The position numbers and the translations under genes were made by a program. Below are positions 14,911 to 20,958 of a stretch of DNA of 24,072 nucleotides, one piece after another (the stretch's first letter is position 1; every line of letters begins with the position of its first letter). The notes beneath the pieces were generated by a model, which had not been told where the DNA came from, made no database searches, and saw only the letters and a program-made list of their open reading frames with translations. This DNA is from JANXVV01 sp038230975. Lineage in GTDB: Bacteria > Planctomycetota > Phycisphaerae > Tepidisphaerales > Tepidisphaeraceae. The stretch is from positions 1 to 24,072 of the forward strand of contig JBBRMF010000054.1 in NCBI GenBank assembly GCA_038230975.1. The letters run 5' to 3'.

Positions 14911-14978
14911 ATTCGTAGCACGGGCTACCCGCCTCTGTTTTATTTCAAAATCATTGGCTGTTAGCCCATGCTACGAAT
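14911..14978. repeat. Palindromic repeat family C between fmdB-like gene and grpE
   Basis: 17-bp arms ATTCGTAGCACGGGCTA (14911-14927) and TAGCCCATGCTACGAAT (14962-14978) with one G-T mismatch and a 34-nt loop. It ends 5 nt after the grpE stop codon. No T-run follows, so it is not a standard terminator. Confidence 0.7.
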
Positions 14979-14982
14979 ATTT

Positions 14983-15531
14983 CTACTGAGCTTTGCTGAC
15001 CGCCACCTGAGCCGGGCGGAGTGAACGGCCGTGATGCGAGTATCCATTTTGCAGCAACTGCGTGACGTGGTTCTCGGGATATTTGTCGGTCGGCTGCTGC
15101 ATGATGGCTTGCATCGTCGATGGATCAAAGACATCGCCGGCCCTGGGGGCCACGCGGCTGACACCCTGCTGCTCGATCACGGCAAGCCATTGGTCGTGGA
15201 CGATCTGCATCCCTTTGAGCAGTGAAGCGACGTCAATTTTCGCCGGGTCTTGCGAGAGGGCCCGTTCAAAATTGTCGATGACGGGCAGCAGAGATTTAAT
15301 CAACGAACTGTTGGCGTACTGAACGGCCTGCTCTTTGTCCGCTTCCAATCGCTTGCGCGCATTTTGAAACTCAGCCTGGGCGCGGGCTAATTTGTTGTAA
15401 AGATCATTTCGCTCGGCTTCAAGGCGAATGAGTTCGTTTTCATCCTGCGCGTCGGCACTGCTGTCCATGTCGAACATTTCCGCGCTTGATTCTGCGTCGT
15501 GCTTTATATTTTCGTCAGATGTGGCACTCAT
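14983..15531 (-). CDS. grpE: Nucleotide exchange factor GrpE
   Basis: This 182-residue protein is the co-chaperone that releases ADP from DnaK. An acidic disordered N-terminus (about 1-32) is followed by a long helix with heptad character (ENELIRLEAERNDLYNKLARAQAEFQNARKR), the LLPVIDNFERAL segment at 81-92, and a beta domain with VFDPSTMQAI and the family-typical end LLQNGYSHHGRSLRPAQVAVSK. The ATG at 15531 has AGAGGA about 6 nt upstream. It lies between dnaJ and the fmdB-like gene on the same strand. dnaK, its obligate partner, is not in this window. Confidence 0.93.
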   Translation of the reverse strand: MSATSDENIKHDAESSAEMFDMDSSADAQDENELIRLEAERNDLYNKLARAQAEFQNARKRLEADKEQAVQYANSSLIKSLLPVIDNFERALSQDPAKIDVASLLKGMQIVHDQWLAVIEQQGVSRVAPRAGDVFDPSTMQAIMQQPTDKYPENHVTQLLQNGYSHHGRSLRPAQVAVSKAQ

Positions 15532-15551
15532 GATGATCCTCTGCTGTTTCT

Positions 15552-15614
15552 GTAGGGTCCAATTGGCGGACCATTATTGTCGAGAAGGAAAACGGTCCGC
15601 AGTGCGAACCCTAC
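15552..15614. repeat. Palindromic repeat family B, copy 1 (supplies dnaJ stop codon)
   Basis: 21-nt arms (15552-15572 and 15594-15614) pair at both ends (GTAGGGT / ACCCTAC outside, GCGGACC / GGTCCGC inside) with mismatches in the middle. The dnaJ stop TAG (15613-15611) is the first TAG of the element read on the minus strand. A degenerate copy occurs at 20009-20048. Confidence 0.7.
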
Positions 15615-16732
15615 GTCTTGAACATTTCCTTGAGCTTATCCAGGAAGCCTTTGCGCTGGGGCATGACAGCGGAATCTTCGATGGCCGCGTAGTCGCGGAG
15701 TAGTTGTTCCTGCTTTTTGTTCAGCTTCTTGGGCACTTCAATCAACACCTGTACCAGTTCGTCGCCGTTTCGGTAAGTGCGGATATCCGGAAGGCCTTTG
15801 CCTTTTAGCTTAAAGACCTCGCCGTGCTGGGTACCGGGGGCAATCTCCATTTCAAACGGCCCGAGCAACGTGGGCACATCCACTTTGGAACCGAGTGCGG
15901 CCTGAGTGAATGAGATCGGGATCTGGCAGACCAGATCATTGTTGTGCCGGCTGAAGAACGGATGCTGTTTGACGGCGATGTAGCAATGCAAATCACCCGG
16001 AGGCGCGCCGTTGTCGCCGGGCTCACCTTCACCGGTGATGCGGACGGCCTGGCCTTCATGCACACCTGCAGGAATCTTGACGGTGACGACGCGCTTGCGC
16101 ATCTGTCGACCGTTACCGCCGCAGGAAAGGCATTGTTCGCGAACGACTGATCCTCTGCCACGGCAATTGGGGCAGGCGGTGACCATGCGGAACATGCCAC
16201 CGAATCCCTGTTGGGCAACGCGGCCTTGTCCACCGCATTGTACGCAGACCACGGGTGGGCTGCCGGGTTTGGCACCGCTGCCATGACAGATTTCGCAGAG
16301 ATCCTGCTTTTCAAATTCGATGGTCTTTTCGACACCGCTGGCGATTTCGTTGAGCGTCAGCTCGACTTGTGTTTCCAGATCAAACCCGCGTGCGGTGGTC
16401 TGCCGCGCACCACGTTGACCACCGGCACTGCCACCGAAGATGTCGTTGAACATCGAGAAGATGTCCGTGACGTCCATGTGCGAAAAATCGTGCTGACCGT
16501 GAACGCCTTTGTGGCCGTACTGATCGTAGCGCTTACGTTTGGGTTCATCGGAAAGCACTTCGTAGGCTTCGGCGCACTCTTTGAATTTTGTCTCGGCTTC
16601 GGTCTTGTCTCCGTCGGCGCGGTCGGGGTGATACTTCATCGCCATGCGGCGATAGGCGCGCTTGATCTCGTCGCCGTCGGCGGTTTTCACGACGCCCAGA
16701 ATTTCGTAATAATCACGTTTTACTTGAGCCAC
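15611..16732 (-). CDS. dnaJ: Chaperone protein DnaJ (Hsp40)
   Basis: This 373-residue class I J-protein stimulates DnaK ATPase and delivers substrates. The J-domain at 5-72 has the HPD motif (35-37) in MKYHPDRAD. The Gly/Phe linker (about 73-110) is shorter and poorer in Gly than in E. coli. The zinc domain at about 146-208 has all four CxxCxGxG-type repeats: CEICHGSG, CVQCGGQG, CPNCRGRG and CLSCGGNG. The C-terminal beta domains follow. The start is a GTG (16732), and the start of the J-domain (MAQVKRDYYEILGV) fits. It lies 35 bp after the HicB-like gene and about 80 bp before grpE. The stop codon is inside a dispersed repeat. Confidence 0.95.
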   Translation of the reverse strand: MAQVKRDYYEILGVVKTADGDEIKRAYRRMAMKYHPDRADGDKTEAETKFKECAEAYEVLSDEPKRKRYDQYGHKGVHGQHDFSHMDVTDIFSMFNDIFGGSAGGQRGARQTTARGFDLETQVELTLNEIASGVEKTIEFEKQDLCEICHGSGAKPGSPPVVCVQCGGQGRVAQQGFGGMFRMVTACPNCRGRGSVVREQCLSCGGNGRQMRKRVVTVKIPAGVHEGQAVRITGEGEPGDNGAPPGDLHCYIAVKQHPFFSRHNNDLVCQIPISFTQAALGSKVDVPTLLGPFEMEIAPGTQHGEVFKLKGKGLPDIRTYRNGDELVQVLIEVPKKLNKKQEQLLRDYAAIEDSAVMPQRKGFLDKLKEMFKT

Positions 16733-16767
16733 TGTACCACCAAAGTTTCACTAGAGATCATCAGGCT

Positions 16768-16953
16768 TCAAACCAGCTCACCGTGTTCAGATCGATCGGC
16801 GATGACGCGAAGCGCAAGCGCCTCGGAATGTGCGATTGCCTCGGCCCGGGTCGCTCCGTAGCACATGACCCCGGGAAGATCGACCACATCTGCGATCCAA
16901 CGCCCGTCATCTTCTGGTTCTGTTTCGACCGTGAAAATCAAGTCACGCCTCAT
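16768..16953 (-). CDS. HicB-like protein, orphan
   Basis: This 61-residue protein matches the N-terminal HicB domain: LIFTVETEPEDDGRWIADVVDLPGVMCYGATRAEAIAHSEALALRVIADR (the alternating E-x-D-DGxWIAxVxDLPGVxxYGxTxxEA pattern). The C-terminal DNA-binding part of longer HicB antitoxins is absent. No HicA toxin lies beside it: upstream is only a repeat cluster and then groEL1. It may be an orphan antitoxin remnant or one of the small HicB-fold proteins that occur singly. The ATG at 16953 follows the palindrome GCCCCTACGGGGC after only a few bases, so the translation start region comes from a repeat. Confidence 0.8.
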   Translation of the reverse strand: MRRDLIFTVETEPEDDGRWIADVVDLPGVMCYGATRAEAIAHSEALALRVIADRSEHGELV

Positions 16954-16958
16954 CTATC

Positions 16959-17040
16959 GCCCCTACGGGGCTCATTGCTATCATCATCGACTTTTCCCAT
17001 GGCTTGCGCCATGGGCTATCGTCTTGCGCCCCTACGGGGC
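16959..17040. repeat. Palindromic repeat family D: two copies flanking a second hairpin
   Basis: The palindrome GCCCCTACGGGGC occurs twice (16959-16971 and 17028-17040). Between them is a further hairpin, CCCATGGC / GCCATGGG (16996-17003 and 17008-17015). This composite sits between groEL1 and the HicB-like gene. I recall such composites as dispersed repeats in Planctomycetota and relatives; that recall has not been checked. Confidence 0.75.
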
Positions 17041-17042
17041 TA

Positions 17043-17097
17043 CAAAACGCACGAAGACACGAAGACTTTGTCTATCTTCGTGTCTTCATGCGTTTTG
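17043..17097. repeat. 23-bp stem hairpin downstream of groEL1 (family E)
   Basis: Arms at 17043-17065 and 17075-17097 (23 bp, one G-T mismatch) with a 9-nt loop; the arm core is ACGAAGACACGAAGA. It lies 17 nt after the groEL1 stop. The absence of a T-run argues against a simple terminator; a transcript-stabilising or mobile-repeat role is possible. Confidence 0.8.
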
Positions 17098-17114
17098 CGA
17101 TGATATTTTAAGCC

Positions 17115-18734
17115 TTAAACAACAGCTCCGCTGACGAGGTTCTTGTCCTCATCCTTCAGTTCCGTAATGAGCATATCGGTCGTCAGGGCCAAGGCGCTGA
17201 CGCTGGCGGCGTTCAATAAAGCCGTGCGGGCGACCTTGGTGGGGTCGATAATACCGGCCTTGAGCATGTCAACATACTCATCTGTGGCGGCGTTGTAGCC
17301 ATAGTTGGGGTTCTTGTTTTCCAGAATCCGGGCAACGACAACTTCACCATCTTCACCGGCATTTTCGGCGATTTGCATGGCCGGGGCGCGAAGGGCTTCG
17401 GCGACGATATCAAAGCCGAGCTTTTCGTCGCCTTTGACTTTGCTCTTGCCCGCTTGGACCGCTTCGATCGCTCGCAGGAAGGCAACGCCACCGCCGGGCA
17501 CGATGCCTTCTTCAGCAGCGGCCTTGGTGGCATGGAGGGCATCGTCGATCAGATCCTTGCGCTCTTTCATTTCCAGTTCAGTGGTGGCTCCGGCCTTGAT
17601 GACCGCAACGCCACCGGTGAGCTTGGCCAGACGTTCCTGGAGCTTTTCGCGATCATAATCGCTGGTGGTTTTTTCGATCTGGCTGCGAATCTGCTCGACG
17701 CGGGAGTCGAGATCCTTCTTCTTACCGCCACCTTGAACCACCAGGGTGTTATCCTTGCTGATGACGACGCGCTTGGCGGTGCCGAGGTCTTCCAGTTCGA
17801 CATTCTCAAGCTTCAGGCCGATGTCTTCGCTGATGAACTTGCCGCCGGTGAGGGTGGCCAGATCGCCCATGAGGGCTTTACGGCGATCCCCGAAACCAGG
17901 GGACTTGACGGCGCAGATATTCAAAATGCCGCGCAGACGATTGACGACCAACGCGGTGAGCGCTTCAGCATCAACATCTTCGGCAATGATCAGCAGCGGT
18001 TTGCCACCGGTGACCACTTTATTCAACAGGGGAAGCAAATCGGCGAGATTCGAAATCTTCTTCTCGTGCAGAAGAATCAGGACATCTTCCATCACTGCTT
18101 CGAGCGTGGTGGGATTCGTCATGAAGTACGGCGAGAGGTAGCCCTTGTCGAAAGCCATGCCTTCGGTGTATTCGAGGGTGGATTCGGTGCTCTTGCCTTC
18201 GTCGACGGTGATGACGCCTTCTTTACCGACCTTCTCCATCGCGTCGGCCATCAGGTTGCCAATCAACTCGTCGCCGTTGGCGGAGATGGTGGCGATTCGC
18301 TTGTAATCTTCGCGACCTTTGACCTTCTTGGAGATCGCGGTGATGGCGTCGGCAGCAACTTCGGCGGCTTTGAGGATGCCGCGCTGAATCGAAATCGGAT
18401 TCACACCGGAGTTTTCGTGCTTTAGACCTTCGAGATAGATCGCTTCGGCCAGCACCGTGGCGGTGGTGGTGCCGTCACCGGCCACATCACCGGTCTTGCT
18501 GGCGACCATGTTCACGAGCTTTGCGCCCATGTTCTGGAAAGGCTGAGCCAACTCAATTTCCTTGGCGACAGTGACGCCGTCTTTGGTGATGCGCGGCGAG
18601 CCGAACGACTTTTGCAGGACGACGTTGCGACCGCGCGGCCCAAGGGTCGCCTTGACGGCCCGCGCCAACTGCGACAGCCCGTTGGCGATTTCCTGCCGAG
18701 CCGCGTTCTCGAATATCATTTGCTTGGTGGCCAT
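17115..18734 (-). CDS. groEL1: Chaperonin GroEL (copy 1, no Gly-Met tail)
   Basis: This is a 539-residue 60-kDa chaperonin subunit, paired with groES just upstream (113 bp). The ATP-binding elements are intact: TLGPRGRNVVLQKSFGSPRITKDGVTVAKEIEL and VAGDGTTTATVLAEAI (87-91 DGTTT). The later GGGVAFLRAIEAV segment is also intact. The ATG at 18734 has GGAG about 8 nt upstream. The protein ends LKDEDKNLVSGAVV, without the Gly-Gly-Met repeats that normally fill the ring cavity, and so differs from copy 2. It is likely the housekeeping partner of GroES by position, but the missing tail suggests specialisation. No CIRCE element was seen upstream of groES. Confidence 0.95.
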   Translation of the reverse strand: MATKQMIFENAARQEIANGLSQLARAVKATLGPRGRNVVLQKSFGSPRITKDGVTVAKEIELAQPFQNMGAKLVNMVASKTGDVAGDGTTTATVLAEAIYLEGLKHENSGVNPISIQRGILKAAEVAADAITAISKKVKGREDYKRIATISANGDELIGNLMADAMEKVGKEGVITVDEGKSTESTLEYTEGMAFDKGYLSPYFMTNPTTLEAVMEDVLILLHEKKISNLADLLPLLNKVVTGGKPLLIIAEDVDAEALTALVVNRLRGILNICAVKSPGFGDRRKALMGDLATLTGGKFISEDIGLKLENVELEDLGTAKRVVISKDNTLVVQGGGKKKDLDSRVEQIRSQIEKTTSDYDREKLQERLAKLTGGVAVIKAGATTELEMKERKDLIDDALHATKAAAEEGIVPGGGVAFLRAIEAVQAGKSKVKGDEKLGFDIVAEALRAPAMQIAENAGEDGEVVVARILENKNPNYGYNAATDEYVDMLKAGIIDPTKVARTALLNAASVSALALTTDMLITELKDEDKNLVSGAVV

Positions 18735-18763
18735 TGTTTCACTCCGGTACTTAGTTCGTTAAT

Positions 18764-18846
18764 TGTTGTCCGTGGTCTGTTGTTCGTGGTCTGTTGTCCG
18801 TTGTATTGCATTTAAACAACTGACAACGGACGACTAACGACTGACA
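18764..18846. repeat. Short tandem and inverted repeat between groES and groEL1 (family F)
   Basis: About three copies of a 14-nt unit (TGTTGTCCGTGGTC and variants, 18764-18805) are followed by inverted-type sequence (GACAACGGACGACTAACGAC) at 18822-18841. It fills the gap between the groES stop and groEL1 start. Function unknown. Confidence 0.6.
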
Positions 18847-18851
18847 AATCC

Positions 18852-19139
18852 TCATTCAAGAACGCCAAGAATTTCACTCTCGCGAAGAATGACGAATTTT
18901 TCGCCGTTTACTTCCACGTCGTTACCGCTGTACTTGCCGTACCAGACGACATCGCCGGCGCGAACGGACAGTTCCATCCGCTTGCCTTTTTCCGAGAACT
19001 TACCCGGGCCGGCCGCGATGACCTTGCCTTTGGTGGGTTTTTCCTTGGCGGCATCGGGAAGCAGAATGCCGCTGGCAGTCTTTTCTTCCGCTTCCTGCTG
19101 CTTGACAATGACACGATCTTGAAGGGGCTTTAATTTCAT
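18852..19139 (-). CDS. groES: Co-chaperonin GroES
   Basis: This 95-residue protein is the lid of the GroEL chamber. It matches the family end to end: KLKPLQDRVIVKQ at the start, the mobile loop EEKTASGILLPDAAKEKP (about 18-35) that contacts GroEL, GKVIAAGPGKF, and the end GEKFVILRESEILGVLE. The ATG at 19139 has a weak GAGG about 10 nt upstream. It is immediately upstream of groEL1 on the same strand, a normal groES-groEL order. Upstream of it lies a toxin-antitoxin-rich island that separates it from groEL2. Confidence 0.96.
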   Translation of the reverse strand: MKLKPLQDRVIVKQQEAEEKTASGILLPDAAKEKPTKGKVIAAGPGKFSEKGKRMELSVRAGDVVWYGKYSGNDVEVNGEKFVILRESEILGVLE

Positions 19140-19250
19140 AGCTTCTTACCTCGTTGTGAGAACCGCGAATCAACTTGATGGCGGATGTTTTTCAGTTTTT
19201 TTAGCAACGGGTCCGCGGCGCAGACTCACGTCAATCAAGGCACCCGACGA

Positions 19251-19577
19251 TCAGGCGCTCTTTCGTCGCGTTTTTTTCGCGACCGACCTTTCAGCAAGCC
19301 ATTTTTTGACGGAACGAGAAGTTTCCATCGAGCGACGACCCGCAAGCAAACTTTCAACGCTTAGATCCTCGTCAAGTTCAGGCCAGTGGATACCGACACC
19401 TTCACCGATGAGTCGCCACTGATTTCGCTCGGCGGGAGTGCCATGTTTAAGCCGCGGGTACCACTCAACAGGCAAAACCAGCTTGCGACCGTCGCTTAAT
19501 GAAACGGTAAGCGATTGCTCGTCGATCACGACATAGGTCGCCAACACATCGGAAATTTCAGTGATCGAATCGTTCAT
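19251..19577 (-). CDS. DUF2442-type protein, partner of DUF4160
   Basis: This 108-residue protein matches the DUF2442 pattern: DGRKLVLPVEWYPRL (about 29-43), RNQWRLIGEGVGIHWPELDEDLSVESLLAGR (about 52-82), then a basic tail (KKTRRKSA). DUF2442 and DUF4160 genes often occur as adjacent pairs and are suspected to form a toxin-antitoxin-like module; the mechanism is not known to me. The ATG at 19577 overlaps the DUF4160 coding region by 20 bp, so translation is coupled; an earlier start is possible. It lies 111 bp upstream of groES. The basic C-terminal tail may bind nucleic acid. Confidence 0.75.
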   Translation of the reverse strand: MNDSITEISDVLATYVVIDEQSLTVSLSDGRKLVLPVEWYPRLKHGTPAERNQWRLIGEGVGIHWPELDEDLSVESLLAGRRSMETSRSVKKWLAERSVAKKTRRKSA

Positions 19578-19794
19578 GCCATACTCGAACAATCTCTGAC
19601 TCATTTTCAACGACGATAGCCATTACTTTTCGGATATCACTTTCGGTGAAACCACGGCGATTCGCCAATCTCACCGGTTCGAGCCAAAACTTTGCCGTCT
19701 TCTTGTCGCGTTCAACATGGACATGCGGCGGTTCAAGACGATCAGCCGAGAAGAAGTGTAATCGGTAGGGTCCGATCTGCTTCACTTTCGGCAT
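19558..19794 (-). CDS. DUF4160-type protein, partner of DUF2442
   Basis: This 78-residue protein matches DUF4160: a start of the type 'MPKVKQIGPYRLHFFSADRLEPPHVHVER', where the PPHxHV segment is the family signature, then ARLANRRGF-like and SDIRKVMAIVVENESEIVRVWHERF. It is the first gene of a coupled pair with the DUF2442 gene (20-bp overlap). The gap to the upstream HicB-like gene is only 9 bp, so the three small genes may form one transcript. Function is suspected from association only. Confidence 0.75.
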   Translation of the reverse strand: MPKVKQIGPYRLHFFSADRLEPPHVHVERDKKTAKFWLEPVRLANRRGFTESDIRKVMAIVVENESEIVRVWHERFDH

Positions 19795-19803
19795 TCAACT
19801 CCT

Positions 19804-19983
19804 TCAATAAGACAATGTCATGCCTTGTTCGGAACGCACTTGAAGGCAAAGACGGATTGCGTCTTCGATATTCTTCAATGCTTCGTCACGCGTTGCACCC
19901 TGACTCACACACCCGGGAATGGCCGGGCATTCGATCACCCAGACACCGTCTTCGTCGCGATCGAGGGTTACGGCAAACTTCAT
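19804..19983 (-). CDS. Short HicB-like antitoxin-fold protein
   Basis: This is a 59-residue protein: MKFAVTLDRDEDGVWVIECP, followed by AIPGCVSQGATRDEALKNIEDAIRLCL and a short tail. This is the minimal HicB half (COG1598-like) with the DGxWVxECPxIPGCxSxGxTxxEAL pattern. The ATG at 19983 has AGGA 6 nt upstream. No HicA toxin is adjacent, and no C-terminal DNA-binding domain is present. It sits 9 bp before the DUF4160 gene, on the same strand. A second HicB-like gene lies at 16768-16953, so the window has two orphan HicB-type genes. Confidence 0.8.
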   Translation of the reverse strand: MKFAVTLDRDEDGVWVIECPAIPGCVSQGATRDEALKNIEDAIRLCLQVRSEQGMTLSY

Positions 19984-20008
19984 AAACGTTCCTAGAATCC
20001 ATTGCAGA

Positions 20009-20048
20009 TGTAGCGGTGACCTAAACGGTCCGCAGTGCGAGCCCTACG
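20009..20048. repeat. Degenerate copy of palindromic repeat family B
   Basis: CGGTCCGCAGTGCGAGCCCTACG (20026-20048) matches the right arm of the copy at 15594-15614 with one change, but the left arm is shortened. It lies between the HicB-like gene and the BrnA-like gene. Confidence 0.55.
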
Positions 20049-20058
20049 AATTACAAAC

Positions 20059-20328
20059 TCATGCCGACTTTCTGGAAGCCGCCTTCGATCGCATCACACG
20101 GCGGATTTCCTTCAACTGCCGGAGGGCATCATTCACCGCTTTCGCCGTCGGAAAATCTTTGGCGACATCCGGCTCAAGCTCAACGGTCTTTCGCTTCACC
20201 GCATGCTGCCGAAGCGATTCGATCCCCACGCCAACCACGCGGAGTTTGCGAAAGTCCAGCTCCTTGGGCAGGTCGTAGGTCGCTTTCCAGTTTCGTCCAT
20301 TAGAGCCTTTTGCGGATTTCGTCGCCAT
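20059..20328 (-). CDS. Putative BrnA-type antitoxin
   Basis: This is an 89-residue protein. Residues about 46-76 (KTVELEPDVAKDFPTAKAVNDALRQL) look like a ribbon-helix-helix DNA-binding element, as in antitoxins of BrnT toxins: a short strand followed by two helices. The N-terminal part is basic, and so is the C-terminus (RRVMRSKAASRKSA). The ATG at 20328 lies 29 bp inside the 3' end of the BrnT gene, with GGAG about 4-5 nt upstream. In characterised BrnTA systems the antitoxin binds the toxin and autorepresses the operon; the same is inferred here. Confidence 0.65.
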   Translation of the reverse strand: MATKSAKGSNGRNWKATYDLPKELDFRKLRVVGVGIESLRQHAVKRKTVELEPDVAKDFPTAKAVNDALRQLKEIRRVMRSKAASRKSA

Positions 20329-20587
20329 AAGTCTCCATTTCGCGATTCGTCGACTTTCGAGCGCTGATGATCCGGATCAGGGTACCGCAATACGAAAAAC
20401 AAACTGTCAGCATTCGTCCCTTCGCTGAGGCACCAATCGCATAGTACCGATCCTCCGCGTCCGAGTGATGCTCGTCTTCCAGAATCAAAGGCTCTTGTGG
20501 CTCGAAGATCTCCTTCGCTTCGTCAAATGCAATCCCATGCTTGCGGCGATTTACCGTCGCCTTTGGAGCATCCCAGTCGAACTCCAT
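20300..20587 (-). CDS. BrnT family toxin
   Basis: This 95-residue protein matches BrnT, a type II toxin with a RelE-like fold that acts as a ribonuclease. Visible signatures are FDWDAPKATVNRRKHGIAFDEAKEIF at the start, then AEDRYYAIGASAKGRMLTVCFSY and the end RIISARKSTNREMETYG. The ATG at 20587 is chosen because GGAG precedes it by 8 nt; a GTG 9 nt earlier lacks this. The antitoxin-like gene overlaps its 3' end. Upstream, in the same strand, are a MazE-like antitoxin and a decayed MazF remnant whose frame overlaps this start. Confidence 0.85.
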   Translation of the reverse strand: MEFDWDAPKATVNRRKHGIAFDEAKEIFEPQEPLILEDEHHSDAEDRYYAIGASAKGRMLTVCFSYCGTLIRIISARKSTNREMETYGDEIRKRL

Positions 20588-20700
20588 AGCTGGCACTCCA
20601 ATGGCTTGAGGATCAATGTCCTCCGTCCTGACTTGGTTGCCGACAGATCACTGAACGGAAACGCGGTCACGATAACGGAACCGACTGCAGGTGCGCCCAT
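20551..20700 (-). pseudogene. MazF/PemK-type toxin remnant
   Basis: A 49-residue frame starts at the ATG at 20700. Its first part, about residues 5-31 (AVGSVIVTAFPFSDLSATKS plus RRTLIL), resembles the N-terminus of MazF/PemK toxins (the GDVVxVPFPFSDLS-type signature). The rest of the normally about 110-residue protein is missing; after about 20610 the frame reads unrelated sequence and overlaps the BrnT start, ending at 20551. The ATG lies within the 3' end of the upstream antitoxin gene, the usual layout of an intact pair. The loss of residues beyond the first 30 makes it non-functional. Confidence 0.65.
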
Positions 20701-20882
20701 GCTTCATCCTCCTCTGGGCTATTCCATTCTTCTAATGCTTTTTCGCTGAGCAAAGTCACTTCATCTACGACCGGAACATCCAGGATCGTCAGATAAGCTT
20801 TGGATTTTCGGGGAAGATGAATATCTTCAGCCAGACTCACATTTCCGTTCTCGTCGATAATCGCTTCGATGGTACGCAACAT
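20667..20882 (-). CDS. MazE-like putative antitoxin (unnamed family)
   Basis: This 71-residue protein begins MLRTIEAIIDENGNVSLAEDIHLP, a beta-hairpin start of the type found in antitoxins that pair with MazF-like toxins, and ends LLSEKALEEWNSPEEDEAWAHLQ, an acidic C-terminal tail that typically wraps the toxin. The ATG at 20882 has AGAGG about 6 nt upstream. The next gene is a decayed MazF-type remnant that starts inside this gene, so this is probably the surviving antitoxin of a broken pair. It lies 76 bp downstream of groEL2. Confidence 0.6.
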   Translation of the reverse strand: MLRTIEAIIDENGNVSLAEDIHLPRKSKAYLTILDVPVVDEVTLLSEKALEEWNSPEEDEAWAHLQSVPLS

Positions 20883-20958
20883 TGATTGCCTCTCAATCAG
20901 ACAAGTTCATGCCTTCATTTCGGCTGACAAATAACCAATGCATCATGGCATGTCGACA

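Noticed and set aside
14911..14978. Possible transcription terminator after grpE
   Set aside because: The hairpin is strong but the loop is 34 nt and no T-run follows, so it is reported as a repeat.
16211..16861. 216-codon open frame on the plus strand opposite dnaJ and the HicB-like gene
   Set aside because: Fully antisense to dnaJ and the HicB-like gene, both of which match known families; no ribosome binding site or domain is seen.
17373..18425. 350-codon open frame on the plus strand opposite groEL1
   Set aside because: It is antisense to a certain groEL gene and has no recognisable protein pattern; the open frame follows from the codon use of groEL1 on the other strand.
18764..18846. 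Possible CRISPR-like array between groES and groEL1
   Set aside because: The repeat unit is only 14 nt, with no spacers and only about three copies; it is a short tandem repeat.
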